From Egbenema bharatensis (GTDB lineage: Bacteria; Cyanobacteriota; Cyanobacteriia; Elainellales; Elainellaceae): 64,000 nucleotides of DNA. Shown here piece after piece: positions 9,599-18,351 of the stretch; position 1 is the stretch's first letter, and each line of letters begins with the position of its first letter. The notes under the pieces were generated by a model. That model was not told the origin of the DNA, searched no databases, and was given only the letters and a program-made list of their open reading frames with translations. The DNA lies in contig NZ_CP182236.1 of assembly GCF_048077055.1 (NCBI RefSeq), forward strand, positions 3,100,001-3,164,000, written 5' to 3'. Made by a program: the position numbers and the translations under genes.

Positions 9599-9933
9599 AG
9601 AGCCAATGCAGATAAAGGGAGCATTTTGCCTAGTTTAAGCTTCTTTAGGAACCACCAGCAAAGTTGAATGACTGGTTGAATGATTAAAAGGGTACTGATC
9701 GACTCCAGGAGTGCTCACAGCTAGAGTTTTACCTTGGACGGAACGAAAGATCCGCTGGTTCAAATCCAGTCATCCTGATTTTTTACCCCATGTAATAATT
9801 AATCAGCGGGTTTGAGAGTTAATTTCACTTTTCCCACAGAAGCCTTATGTCTGGCAGCTTTGGGGCTTTAAGATATGGAGGAAAGCGCAGGACACGGGGA
9901 ATGCATCTCCTTGGCTGAGACAGGATAAATGGG
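9599..9933. other. Intergenic region with tRNA-like sequence
   Basis: 335 bp between the DUF4079 gene (minus) and hpt (plus). Apart from the tRNA-like sequence at 9706-9778, followed by a T6 run, nothing recognisable was seen; the right half should contain the hpt promoter. Confidence 0.5.
9706..9778 (+). pseudogene. tRNA-like sequence, degenerate tRNA-Pro(UGG)-like
   Basis: The 3' half has perfect tRNA geometry: 5-bp T stem GCTGG/CCAGT, 7-base TTCAAAT loop, 7-base acceptor strand CATCCTG and discriminator A. Counting back gives 5 of 7 acceptor pairs (CAGGA/TCCTG), a 3-bp CTC/GAG D stem, and an anticodon loop CTTGGAC with U33, UGG and A37, which would read proline. The D loop lacks the invariant GG and only three of five anticodon-stem pairs form, so it is probably a decayed tRNA or a tRNA-like RNA, not a working tRNA. 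A T6 run follows directly. Confidence 0.35.
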
Positions 9934-10476
9934 ATGAGGTTTATGGGAACAAGGTTAGTACCTTTGATTTCAGAGCGGGAAATTGCGGCTGCGGTGAAGC
10001 GGTTGGCGCAGCAAATTGATCGAGACTATACCGATCGCTCTCCCATTGTGGTTGGGGTTTTGAAGGGGTCGTTTGTGTTTTTATCGGACTTGATTCGGCA
10101 GATGCAAACACCGATTTGCTGTATTGAGCTACTGCGGTTGTCCAGCTATGGTTCAGAAACCACTAGTTCTGGAACCGTCAAAGTGCTAATGGGTCTCTCG
10201 GAGGGGGCATTGGCGAACAAGGATGTGATTTTGGTGGAAGACATTGTGGACACGGGGTTATCTACTACGACGGCCCTGGAACTGTTGCAGGAGCAGGAGC
10301 CTGCTTCTCTGACGCTTTGTAGTTTGTTGGATAAACCCGATCGCCGCCGGATGCCAGTGGAGATCGATTATTTGGGGATTACGATTCCCGATCGATATAT
10401 TGTGGGATATGGATTAGATATGGATGAACAATATCGCCAGCTTCCGGCAATTTATGCCGTGGAGGCAGAAGGATGA
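9934..10476 (+). CDS. hpt: Hypoxanthine phosphoribosyltransferase
   Basis: 180 residues. Salvages hypoxanthine and guanine to IMP and GMP using PRPP. The PRPP-binding loop VILVEDIVDTGLSTTTA (about residues 98-114) carries the two acidic residues and the Thr-Gly pair of type I phosphoribosyltransferases; VVGVLKGSFVFLSDLIRQM and LLRLSSYG are the other HPRT landmarks, and DRYIVGYGLDMDEQYRQLP is the usual C-terminus. An ATG at 9943 (MGTRLVPLIS) is an alternative start with a GAGG site closer to it. The gene stands alone. Confidence 0.92.
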   Translation: MRFMGTRLVPLISEREIAAAVKRLAQQIDRDYTDRSPIVVGVLKGSFVFLSDLIRQMQTPICCIELLRLSSYGSETTSSGTVKVLMGLSEGALANKDVILVEDIVDTGLSTTTALELLQEQEPASLTLCSLLDKPDRRRMPVEIDYLGITIPDRYIVGYGLDMDEQYRQLPAIYAVEAEG

Positions 10477-10826
10477 AGGGATGGATTCCAGATCAGGACG
10501 TGCTGAACCAGACAAGTATCGAACTTGACATATCAGACGATCGAGTCAACATACTCTGGGATGGATAGTCATTAACCTGTACAAAAACGGCTGTTATCAG
10601 TCGATCGCCAACCCTGTTTAAGCCCCCTAGCCCATCAAAAAAGGGGAACCGAACCCAAAAAGGTTTGAAGTCCCCCTTCTCATGGGAAATTTCGAGGAAT
10701 TTTGCGATGCACAGGTGGTGCGAACGAATACAGGGAGGTGTTGCCGTAAATGTCAATTCATTTCGGTCTACCGATCGATCGACTGATTATTGCTGAGTCG
10801 GCTATTTAAGTGGAGTAAAAGAATTA
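10477..10826. other. 350-bp gap with a weak palindromic repeat
   Basis: Between hpt and the creatininase gene. 10617-10690 contains TAAGCCCCCTAGCCCATCA, AAAAAAGGGGAACCGAACCC and AGTCCCCCTTCTCATGGG, which resembles a degenerate form of the CCCCCTTAAAAAGGGGG element at 26433-26508. No coding signal was seen. The creatininase promoter should lie in the right part. Confidence 0.4.
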
Positions 10827-11663
10827 ATGCATCCGTTGATGATGGGTTCGTTGAGTTGGGTTACGTATCAACAGCGTCTTCAAGAGGGAAACGCGATCGT
10901 TTTAATTCCGTGTGGTGCATTGGAACAACATGGGCCCCATTTGCCCCTGGGAACAGATGCATTATTGAGTACGTCAGTCGCGCAAGCTGTTGCAGAACAG
11001 ATCAATGGTCTTGTCGCGCCGACCTTTAGCTATGGTTATAAATCTCAACCAAAGTCAGGCGGAGGGCAGAGTTTTCCGGGTACAACGAGTTTGGATGGCA
11101 GCAGTTTAATTCACCTAATGCGGGATGTGGTCAGGGAACTGGCGCGTCAGGGTGTGACGCAGATTGGGGTGGTGAATGGTCACTATGAAAATCAGTGGTT
11201 TCTCACCGAAGGAATTGAGCTGGCAATCCGCGAGATGGGAAACGATTCTGGCTTGCGGGTGATGCGACTGGAGTATTGGGATTTTCTCACCCAGGACATT
11301 TTGGACAAAGTATTTCCTGATGGGTTTCCGGGTTTTGCCCTAGAACACGCAGCGGTGATTGAAACTTCCCTGATGATTCACTATCATCCCAACTTGGTTC
11401 ACCTGAATTTGATCCCAGACATTCCGCCTACCGATTTCCCGCCCTACGATCTGTTCCCCCAGTGTCCAGAATGGGTTCATCCATCTGGCGTTCTGTCTTC
11501 TGCAAAATCTGCCAGTGCTGAAAAGGGAAAACTGATGGCAGAGCATATTACGACGGGAATTGCTGCTGCTATTCAGCAAGCGTTTCCGCCCATTAGTCCA
11601 TCCGATCGTTCGTTTTCCATCTTCAGTCATCCATCGCAGCGTTCTTCTCAATCAACTTGTTGA
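10827..11663 (+). CDS. Creatininase family amidohydrolase
   Basis: 278 residues, within the usual 230-280 for the family. Metal-binding motifs are visible: PCGALEQHGPHLPLGTDA (Glu, His and Asp ligands near residues 34-45), GVVNGHYENQW (His/Glu/Asn) and GFALEHAAVIETSLM (His and Glu). The family includes creatininase and the mycofactocin or F420 FAPy deformylases, so the substrate is not fixed. The ATG of MHPLMMGSLSW is at 10827. The last 30 residues are Ser/Pro-rich. An agmatinase-family gene starts 200 bases downstream on the same strand, suggesting related work on C-N bonds of guanidino or cyclic amide compounds. Confidence 0.8.
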   Translation: MHPLMMGSLSWVTYQQRLQEGNAIVLIPCGALEQHGPHLPLGTDALLSTSVAQAVAEQINGLVAPTFSYGYKSQPKSGGGQSFPGTTSLDGSSLIHLMRDVVRELARQGVTQIGVVNGHYENQWFLTEGIELAIREMGNDSGLRVMRLEYWDFLTQDILDKVFPDGFPGFALEHAAVIETSLMIHYHPNLVHLNLIPDIPPTDFPPYDLFPQCPEWVHPSGVLSSAKSASAEKGKLMAEHITTGIAAAIQQAFPPISPSDRSFSIFSHPSQRSSQSTC

Positions 11664-11862
11664 TCGGCTTAACAGATCATCTTCATGGATGAGATGAGAT
11701 ACTTTCCGATCGTCGGGACTATAAACTGCTAGATTCAGTTTGAATTCAGTTTAGATTCAGCTATCAGTCTCATTTTCAATCCTGAATCGATCGCCCAGAT
11801 CTGATCAATCGCAGACTCTATTTCATCCTTTCGTCATCTTTTTATCCTCCTCATGTAATCAA

Positions 11863-12830
11863 ATGTCAGATCCAGATATCCCCCCCATTCAACCGATTAG
11901 CGGCACCATTCTGCCTCGCTATGCCGGAGCTTCCACCTTTGCTCGATTGCCCGAACTGCGAGATGTCTCTCACTGCGATGTGGCGATCGTCGGCATTCCA
12001 TTTGACGCAGGCACTAGCTTTCGTCCAGGGGCACGGTTTGGGCCACAGGCGATTCGTCAGGCTTCCCGCAATCTCCGCACCCAGTATCATCCAGCCTATG
12101 ATGTAGAACCGTTCAGGGTGCAGCAAGTTGCTGATGCGGGAGATATGGCTTGCAATCCGTTTCATATTAATGAGGCGATTCGTCAGATTGAAACGGCGGC
12201 AACAGAACTACTGGAACAGGTTGGGGCGATCGTCAGTTTGGGGGGAGATCATACCATTGCCTATCCCCTGCTGAAGGCGATCAATCAACGCTATGGGCCC
12301 GTTGCCCTCGTCCATTTCGATGCACACCTGGATACCTGGGATACCTACTTTGGCGCACCCTACACCCACGGCACCCCCTTTCGGCGAGCGGCAGAGGAAG
12401 GACTGTTTCTGGAGTCTGCCTCCATGCACGTGGGGATTGGGGCCCCCTTTACAGCCGTCAGGATTTCACGAGGGATGCCGAACTGGGATTTCGGATTGTG
12501 CATTGTGATGAGTTTGAGACGATCGGGATTGCAGGCGTAGTGGAACGGATTCGAGAACGGGTTGGGGATTGCCCGCTGTATTTGTCGATCGATGTGGATG
12601 TGCTGGATCCGGCCCATGCCCCCGGAACGGGAACGCCTGAACTGGCAGGAATGACCAGTCGGGAACTACTGGGGGTGTTGCGGGGGTTGGCGGGATTGTC
12701 CTTGATTTCAGCGGATGTGGTGGAGGTGGCTCCAGCCTATGACCATGCAGAAATTACATCATTGGCGGCGGCGACGGTGGCCTATGAGTTGATTAATTTA
12801 CTGGCGTTGAGTCCTAAGCTGAAGGGATAG
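11863..12830 (+). CDS. Agmatinase/guanidinase-family ureohydrolase (one frameshift)
   Basis: Two overlapping frames (11863-12540, 12498-12830) give one enzyme of about 322 residues. All manganese or nickel ligand motifs of ureohydrolases are present: GGDHTIAYPLL, VHFDAHLDTWD in the first part, and SIDVDVLDPAHAPGTGTPE in the second. Restoring one base at the GGGGCCCCC run (12439-12447) joins them as a GPLYSRQDF reading followed by the HCDEFETIGI segment. The enzyme removes urea from agmatine or a similar guanidino compound; the cyanobacterial Ni guanidinase (GdmH/Sll1077) belongs to the same superfamily, so the substrate is open. Sits after the creatininase gene. I regard the break as probable sequence error. 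Confidence 0.82.
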
Positions 12831-12835
12831 CTGTA

Positions 12836-12866
12836 AGGGCACACAGCAGTGCGCCCCTGCTGGGTT
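12836..12866. repeat. Dispersed palindromic repeat core
   Basis: GGGCACACAGCAGTGCGCCC, an almost perfect palindrome directly after the ureohydrolase stop; same core as at 3215-3330, 5128-5162 and 9048-9112. Confidence 0.65.
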
Positions 12867-12946
12867 ATCATCTTTCCGCACATCCCTAAGGGGAAGTTGG
12901 GAGGGGTTAAATGGGTAGCACTAAAAGGTGAAATCGGGTTTAGAGG

Positions 12947-13183
12947 CTACCGCATGGTGCGATATTCAGTGCTGATGGACATGAATACAGCGGGATCGGG
13001 TGCCGGTAAGAGGGGACTCCAGCTTTCAATGCGGCGGAAGTTCTTGAGATAGAGATCGTGAATCGTGGCACGAACCACTTCTTTAGAACCAAAGATGATA
13101 ATCCGAACACGCTCTCGTCCAGCACTCGGATCAGCATCATCTCCAAAGGCAGGACGATCGAACAGGTTGAAATCACCTGTCAT
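12947..13183 (-). CDS. Small conserved protein of unknown function, duplicate copy A
   Basis: 78 residues, function not recognised. The ATG at 13183 follows an AAGGAG site at ideal distance, whereas upstream extension is only leader. Core pattern: RVRIIIFGSKEVVRATIHDL (two-residue pattern of beta strand then helix), then a C-terminal strand with VFMSISTEYR. It is identical to the copy at 24345-24581 except for three residues, and a diverged 66-residue relative lies at 26552-26752. The strand-helix-strand pattern and size suggest a tiny alpha/beta fold. Probable single-gene transcript with a long structured leader. Confidence 0.65.
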   Translation of the reverse strand: MTGDFNLFDRPAFGDDADPSAGRERVRIIIFGSKEVVRATIHDLYLKNFRRIESWSPLLPAPDPAVFMSISTEYRTMR

Positions 13184-13495
13184 AGGAATTCTCCTTGTAT
13201 GGGTTAGGGATTGTGGAATCAGAAGAAACCCACCAACCCGGTTGTCCCCCACATTCGACCACCGCAAAGCCAGGGATAGGAGGTGTTCAACAAAAGCGTT
13301 AAACTAATCCAAGCCCGACGGACAGCCACGGTCGTCTGTGGGGTTAGAGGTATGTTGTAGTAGGCGCTACTTCATACCTCGCCAGGTTGCTGGGGCCAGG
13401 CTACTGCGACACGCATTGATCACGCATAGATGTAGCCATAAATTAAGACATTACCAGATCGATCGCCCCAGTCAAGTGTTCTGTTGTACAAATTT
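13184..13495. repeat. Duplicated 5' leader (pairs with 24582-24899)
   Basis: The DNA upstream of copy A is nearly identical to that upstream of copy B over about 310 bp, so gene plus leader form a ~550 bp duplication. The leader includes a hairpin at 13349-13378 (GGTATGTTGTAG/CTACTTCATACC) whose stem is kept in copy B (24747-24777) while the loop differs. The break points are followed in both copies by low-complexity GTCGGGAG-type sequence. Confidence 0.75.
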
Positions 13496-14104
13496 ACTGG
13501 AGTTGAGCGTCGGGAGCCAGGAGTCGGGAGGCGGGAGGCGGAAGAACCGGAAAAGAAAGAAAGCGATCGCTGTTTCAGATTAAGACAGTGAGACTTGAGA
13601 TGAGTGTCTGGCTTTGATTCGGAGAGTTGGACGATCGGTGAATTCAAGGGTTCATGCTGAATCAACGAGAGCGGCGATGATCGGTTATTACGGAATTTTG
13701 CTCCGCACAGCACAACTTGTTTGACATTCCTTCTATCTCTGGGTAGATTATCATTGTTAAGGGCATAATCGAAAATTCACTAGAGTTTTTGAGAGTCAAA
13801 ACCCCTGACGGGATTCTCGGATAGGGGATTAGGTCAACTCCTATTGAGGCAATATTTAGTTTTAGTAGAAAATTTTTTAGTCGGAAATACAGTTAATTGC
13901 TGATCAGAGAAATACGGTATTTTTAAGTTCCGTTAAGTTTACTTAATCCGACTGAAATTAATAGCCATAAACGTTAAATTAGCACCTGTCTACATGAAGT
14001 CTTAACTATCCTGTAAGTAAAGCTCTAGTGGCTGGCTTGACCTCCACTAGCCCCATCTCCGCACAACCCCTGACCTTTTCAGCTTGTGAGCAACGGAACT
14101 ATTT
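13496..14104. other. AT-rich intergenic region before the hybrid kinase
   Basis: 609 bp with no supported gene. The right part (about 13740-14000) is markedly AT-rich compared with its surroundings and includes TTTTAGTAGAAAATTTTTTAG, a likely promoter zone for the kinase gene. A GGCGGGAGGCGG-like low-complexity tract lies at its left edge. Confidence 0.4.
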
Positions 14105-16921
14105 GTGCACGACAAGAAATCCTTTAACGGGTCAAACTTCCTTCGGAATGCGGGAGAGACAGGCTCTCTCATACAGGCGTTTAACTGGTCAAATACGCCC
14201 CTGGGGCCCATAGAACAGTGGCCTCAGAATCTCAGGGTATCCCTGCAAATTTTGCTCTCCTCCAGATTTCCGATGCAGATTTTATGGGGAGCGGAGTATA
14301 TTCAGTTTTATAACGATGCCTATATTCCCATTGCCGGAGACAAACACCCCACGGGTTTGGGGCAGCGAGCAGCAGAGTGCTGGCAGGAAGTATGGGATTT
14401 TTCAGGGCCATTACTCGATCGCGTCATGGCAACGGGGGAAGCCACCTGGTCTGAAGATCAACCCCTGATCCTCCATCGCAACGGTCGGCCAGATGAGGGA
14501 TATTTTACGTTTTCCTATACGCCGATCTGGAATGAATCGGGAGAGGTTGCAGGCATTTTTATTGCGGTCAATGAAACCACTCAAAAAATTCTGGGACAGC
14601 GGCGAGAACAGGCTTTACGGGCAGAAGCTCAGGCGGCTACAGCGAATTTAGAAAATGTTTTGTTCAGCATCAGCGATGAGTTTATGATGTTTGACTCCAA
14701 CTGGTGCTTTACCTACATCAACGATCGCGCCGTTACCGCCCTGGAGAAAACGCGCCAGGAATTGATCGGGCAATCAATCTGGGAGATCTATCCAGGGGCG
14801 ATTGGTACGCCCTTCTACAAGGGACTTCAGCAAGCCGTCAACACTCAGCAAGCCACCAGTTTCGAGTATTTTTGTCCCGGAGAAGGACGCTGGTTGGAAA
14901 ACCGGGTCTATCCTTTTGATCAGGGCGTATCGCTGCTACGAGTTGATATTACGCCACGCAAGCAGATTGAAATGGCCTTGCAGAACAGCGAGCAACGGTT
15001 GCAGTTGGCCTTGCAGGGAGCAGACTGTGGCACCTGGGACTATGACCTGATCAGCCAGACCCTGACCTGGTCAAACCGATGCAGAAGTATGTTTGGTATC
15101 GATCCAGCGGTTGAGATGAGCTACGCTGTCTTTTCCCAGGCGATTCATCCTGACGATCGAGAACGGGTTCATCAAGCGGTTGAAGCGGCAATCACGCAGG
15201 GGCAAGAGTACGACGTAGAGATGCGAACCCTGTGGCCCAATGGCACGGTGCGCTGGGTGCGATCGATGGGGCGGGTTTATTGTACTGAAGCGGGTGCCCC
15301 CTACCGGATGGCTGGCGTTGCTTTCGATATTTCTAACCTGAAGCAAACGGAAATGGCCCTGCGCGAAAGTGAGGAACGCTATCGGGTACTGGCGGAAGTC
15401 ATGCCCCACATGGTCTGGATGGCCGATCGCACGGGTGTACAGTTCTGGAACCAACGCTGGTATGACTACATCGGTGTTCAGAAAGATGACCCGAACGTTG
15501 AATTGATGGGGTTAGGCTCAACTCAGTTTGTCCATCCTGATGATCAGGAACAGACGCTAGCATGCTGGCAGCAAGCCCTGGAAACGGGGGAAGGATTTCA
15601 AGCTGAACAGCGGATTCGTCGCCATGATGGAGTCTATCGCTGGTTTTTGAATCGTGGATTACCCGTTCAAGACAGCAGTGGTCGGGTCACTCGTTGGGTG
15701 GGTACTGTCACCGATATTGATGATCAGAAGCAGTTGGAAACCGAACGGGCCCGGCTGTTGGAACAGGAACGGGTGGCACGGGAAGCCGCAGAAAATGCTA
15801 ATCGGATCAAAGATGAGTTTCTGGCGGTGTTATCCCACGAGTTGCGATCGCCCCTCAATCCCATTCTGGGCTGGGCCAAACTGCTCCAGATGGGGAAACT
15901 GGATGCCGCCAGAACTGCCTATGCCCTGGAAACGATCGAGCGGAATGCCAAACTTCAGGCGCAACTGATTGACGACCTGCTGGATGTCTCGCGGATTTTG
16001 CGAGGTAAGCTGGTTCTGGATCATCATCCCCTCTCGCTGGTCAGCGTGATTCAGGATGCCCTGGAGACAGTTCGATCCATCAGTGAAGCGAAGGGAATTC
16101 GGGTGCAAACCCGGTTTGATCCAGCCCCATTGCAAATGGTAGGGGATGTCAATCGGCTCAAACAGGTGGTCTGGAATTTACTGTCGAATGCAGTCAAGTT
16201 TACGCCCCAGGGGGGACAGGTCACGGTTCGGTTGGACTATGGAGAAGACTTTGCCCAAATTCAGGTCAGCGATACAGGGAAAGGGATTCATGCAGATTTT
16301 CTCCCCTATGTGTTCGATCGGTTTCGTCAGGCAGACAGCACAACGACACGGGTTTTTGGCGGGTTAGGACTGGGGTTGGCGATCGCCCATCAAATCGTTG
16401 AGATGCACGGGGGCACGATTCAGGCGGATAGTGCTGGGGAAGGGCAGGGAGCCACCTTTACCGTCCGGTTTCCCTTAATTTTTGATCCCGTCGAGTCGCC
16501 GCTGCCGGACAGTTCAGCGCAGCTCTCTACCGATCTGAAAGGGATTCATGTCTTGGTAGTTGAGGATGATGCAGACAGCCGCGATTTAATTGCCATTATG
16601 CTTGAACAATTTGGCGCAACGGTGACGAGCGTATCCTCAGCCGCGGCTGCGATGACTGCCCTGTCTCAGAGCAAACCTGATATTCTTGTCAGTGATATTG
16701 GCATGAGTGAAATGGATGGCTATATGCTGATGCAGCAAGTGCGGGAAGTCACCAATACTAGCCAGATTCCGGCGATCGCCCTGACCTCTTACACGAGCGA
16801 AGCCGATCAACAGAAAGCCCTCTCCGTGGGATTTCAACGGCATCTGTCCAAACCTTTGGAGCCAACCCAGCTAGTCGAGGCGATTTCAGCATTGGTGCAG
16901 TCCCATCCTAAAGCTGAATAA
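14105..16921 (+). CDS. Multi-PAS hybrid sensor histidine kinase with receiver domain
   Basis: 938 residues, soluble (no TM helices). In order: an N-terminal PAS-like sensor (about 25-165), PAS (185-290), PAS with PAC (295-420), PAS with PAC (430-550), a HisKA dimerisation domain with phospho-acceptor His in VLSHELRSPLNPILGWAKLL (about 578-597), HATPase_c with NLLSNAVKFTPQGG, DTGKGI and GGLGLGLAIAHQIV, and a C-terminal receiver (about 815-935) with VLVVEDDADSRD, phospho-Asp in ILVSDIGMSEMDG and the conserved Lys in SKPLEP. It autophosphorylates and passes phosphate to its own receiver; signal unknown. Start is a GTG at 14105; no stronger upstream start was seen. The HAD gene follows 33 bases later. 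Confidence 0.88.
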   Translation: MHDKKSFNGSNFLRNAGETGSLIQAFNWSNTPLGPIEQWPQNLRVSLQILLSSRFPMQILWGAEYIQFYNDAYIPIAGDKHPTGLGQRAAECWQEVWDFSGPLLDRVMATGEATWSEDQPLILHRNGRPDEGYFTFSYTPIWNESGEVAGIFIAVNETTQKILGQRREQALRAEAQAATANLENVLFSISDEFMMFDSNWCFTYINDRAVTALEKTRQELIGQSIWEIYPGAIGTPFYKGLQQAVNTQQATSFEYFCPGEGRWLENRVYPFDQGVSLLRVDITPRKQIEMALQNSEQRLQLALQGADCGTWDYDLISQTLTWSNRCRSMFGIDPAVEMSYAVFSQAIHPDDRERVHQAVEAAITQGQEYDVEMRTLWPNGTVRWVRSMGRVYCTEAGAPYRMAGVAFDISNLKQTEMALRESEERYRVLAEVMPHMVWMADRTGVQFWNQRWYDYIGVQKDDPNVELMGLGSTQFVHPDDQEQTLACWQQALETGEGFQAEQRIRRHDGVYRWFLNRGLPVQDSSGRVTRWVGTVTDIDDQKQLETERARLLEQERVAREAAENANRIKDEFLAVLSHELRSPLNPILGWAKLLQMGKLDAARTAYALETIERNAKLQAQLIDDLLDVSRILRGKLVLDHHPLSLVSVIQDALETVRSISEAKGIRVQTRFDPAPLQMVGDVNRLKQVVWNLLSNAVKFTPQGGQVTVRLDYGEDFAQIQVSDTGKGIHADFLPYVFDRFRQADSTTTRVFGGLGLGLAIAHQIVEMHGGTIQADSAGEGQGATFTVRFPLIFDPVESPLPDSSAQLSTDLKGIHVLVVEDDADSRDLIAIMLEQFGATVTSVSSAAAAMTALSQSKPDILVSDIGMSEMDGYMLMQQVREVTNTSQIPAIALTSYTSEADQQKALSVGFQRHLSKPLEPTQLVEAISALVQSHPKAE

Positions 16922-16954
16922 GGAGCTGAGAATAAAAGGCAATCGCTAACCCCT

Positions 16955-17668
16955 ATGCAGCCACTCCGGATTTATGACATTGATGGCACGATTACCGTTT
17001 CAGGTCATGACTTGTGGTATCTGGTGACGCGATCGCTGTCTGCTGATCCGGATTCCTTCGATCGAGCCGTTGCAGCCTGGAAAGCAGATTTAAAGCGGGG
17101 AGCCTGTCCCTATGAATCATCCAGGTCGATGATGCAAAAAGGAATTGATTGGATTGAGCAAATTTACGATAAACGACATATTAAAAACCGTGCCAGGGAA
17201 TTGGCTCATGCCATTATTCAGAACAACAATTACTATCCAGATGCAATTCAACACATCACAGCTTCGATCGAGGCAGGCTTTCAAGTGGTATTCTCAACGA
17301 CGAATTATCACGAAGGAGCTGAGGCGGTTTTAGAGATACTCGTTGAACATCACCTGATGAAAGCCCACTATATCGATCGAATCATCTGTTCCGGTTCGAT
17401 GATTGACTGGAAAACGCGATCGATTCTCCATTTCAATATGGCAGAAGATAAAATCGCTGGTATTTCCAGGATATTATCTATTCCAATCGCCGAACTGCCA
17501 AAACACACGGATTCAGCCTATGGTGATGATCCAGCCGGAAATGACTCAGGAATTTTGTCGTTGGGCAAAAGAGCCTTTGTGATTGCAAACCCCAAAAATT
17601 TGGAGGTGGCTCTCCCAGAGACAATAATCCGGACATCCTGGGAAGATATTCTGAGGCATCATTTCTAG
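16955..17668 (+). CDS. HAD-superfamily phosphatase, SerB-like
   Basis: 237 residues with all HAD motifs: motif I YDIDGTIT (residues 7-14, nucleophile Asp and acid/base Asp), motif II VVFSTTNYHEG (Thr/Ser), a conserved Lys in MAEDKIAGI and motif III AYGDDPAGNDSGIL. The helical cap between motifs I and II places it near the phosphoserine-phosphatase (HAD-IB) group. It probably hydrolyses a small phosphate ester; the substrate is unknown. It lies 33 bases after the kinase gene and 46 before the GNAT gene, so the three may be transcribed together. Confidence 0.72.
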   Translation: MQPLRIYDIDGTITVSGHDLWYLVTRSLSADPDSFDRAVAAWKADLKRGACPYESSRSMMQKGIDWIEQIYDKRHIKNRARELAHAIIQNNNYYPDAIQHITASIEAGFQVVFSTTNYHEGAEAVLEILVEHHLMKAHYIDRIICSGSMIDWKTRSILHFNMAEDKIAGISRILSIPIAELPKHTDSAYGDDPAGNDSGILSLGKRAFVIANPKNLEVALPETIIRTSWEDILRHHF

Positions 17669-17714
17669 CAACCGCAAGTGCTGACTTAGTTCTTTACAGT
17701 AGCGAATTCAGACA

Positions 17715-18203
17715 ATGAACATCCGATCGATCGCAGAAAACGATATAGAAAAAATTACCGAAATCTATAATTGGTATATCCTGAATACGCCAATCACATT
17801 TGAGGTAGAAGCCATTCATGCTCTAGAAATGAAGCAGCGGGTTCAGGAGAAGCTTCAGAAGTATGATTGGTTGGTGGCAGAAGTCAACCAGGAGATTGTT
17901 GGGTATGCCTACTATGGCGCATTTCATCCTCGATCGGCGTATAGTCACACAGTAGAATCAACAATTTACCTGAAACAAGACCAGATCAGGAAAGGGTTTG
18001 GTCAGCTTTTGTATCGTGAATTAATTCGATCGGCAACCGAAAAAGGATTTAGAGAACTCATTGCATTGATTGCATTACCGAATCAGGGAAGCATCACCTT
18101 ACATCAAAAGCTCGGATTTTCAGAAAGTGGCGTTCTGAAGAAAGTAGGATTCAAATTTGAACAATATATTGATGTGGGAATTTGGCAAAAGTCGCTGCTG
18201 TGA
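17715..18203 (+). CDS. GNAT acetyltransferase, phosphinothricin/methionine-sulfone type
   Basis: 162 residues, normal for the Pat/MddA group of GNAT enzymes. Typical signs: N-terminal IRSIAENDIEKITEIYNWYI, a NTPITFEVE motif like that of phosphinothricin acetyltransferases, the acetyl-CoA loop QIRKGFGQLLYREL and the ending LHQKLGFSESGVLKKVGFKF. It transfers acetyl from acetyl-CoA to a small amine such as methionine sulfoximine or a related toxic amino acid; the actual substrate is inferred. Follows the HAD gene by 46 bases. Confidence 0.8.
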   Translation: MNIRSIAENDIEKITEIYNWYILNTPITFEVEAIHALEMKQRVQEKLQKYDWLVAEVNQEIVGYAYYGAFHPRSAYSHTVESTIYLKQDQIRKGFGQLLYRELIRSATEKGFRELIALIALPNQGSITLHQKLGFSESGVLKKVGFKFEQYIDVGIWQKSLL

Positions 18204-18351
18204 TTTGTATCAATGATTTGTATCAATTTCTCCCACCCGGTTCTCAACTAGAATTAACGCAACTGATTGTAAAGAATGGGAATGTAGAATAAGGTTCAGA
18301 ATGGTGGGCATACTTTAGGCAACAATATACAGGGTCGTAGGTGCTACGGTC

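Noticed and set aside
10500..10826. Guanidine riboswitch ahead of the creatininase/ureohydrolase pair
   Set aside because: None of the guanidine-I, -II or -III conserved motifs was found.
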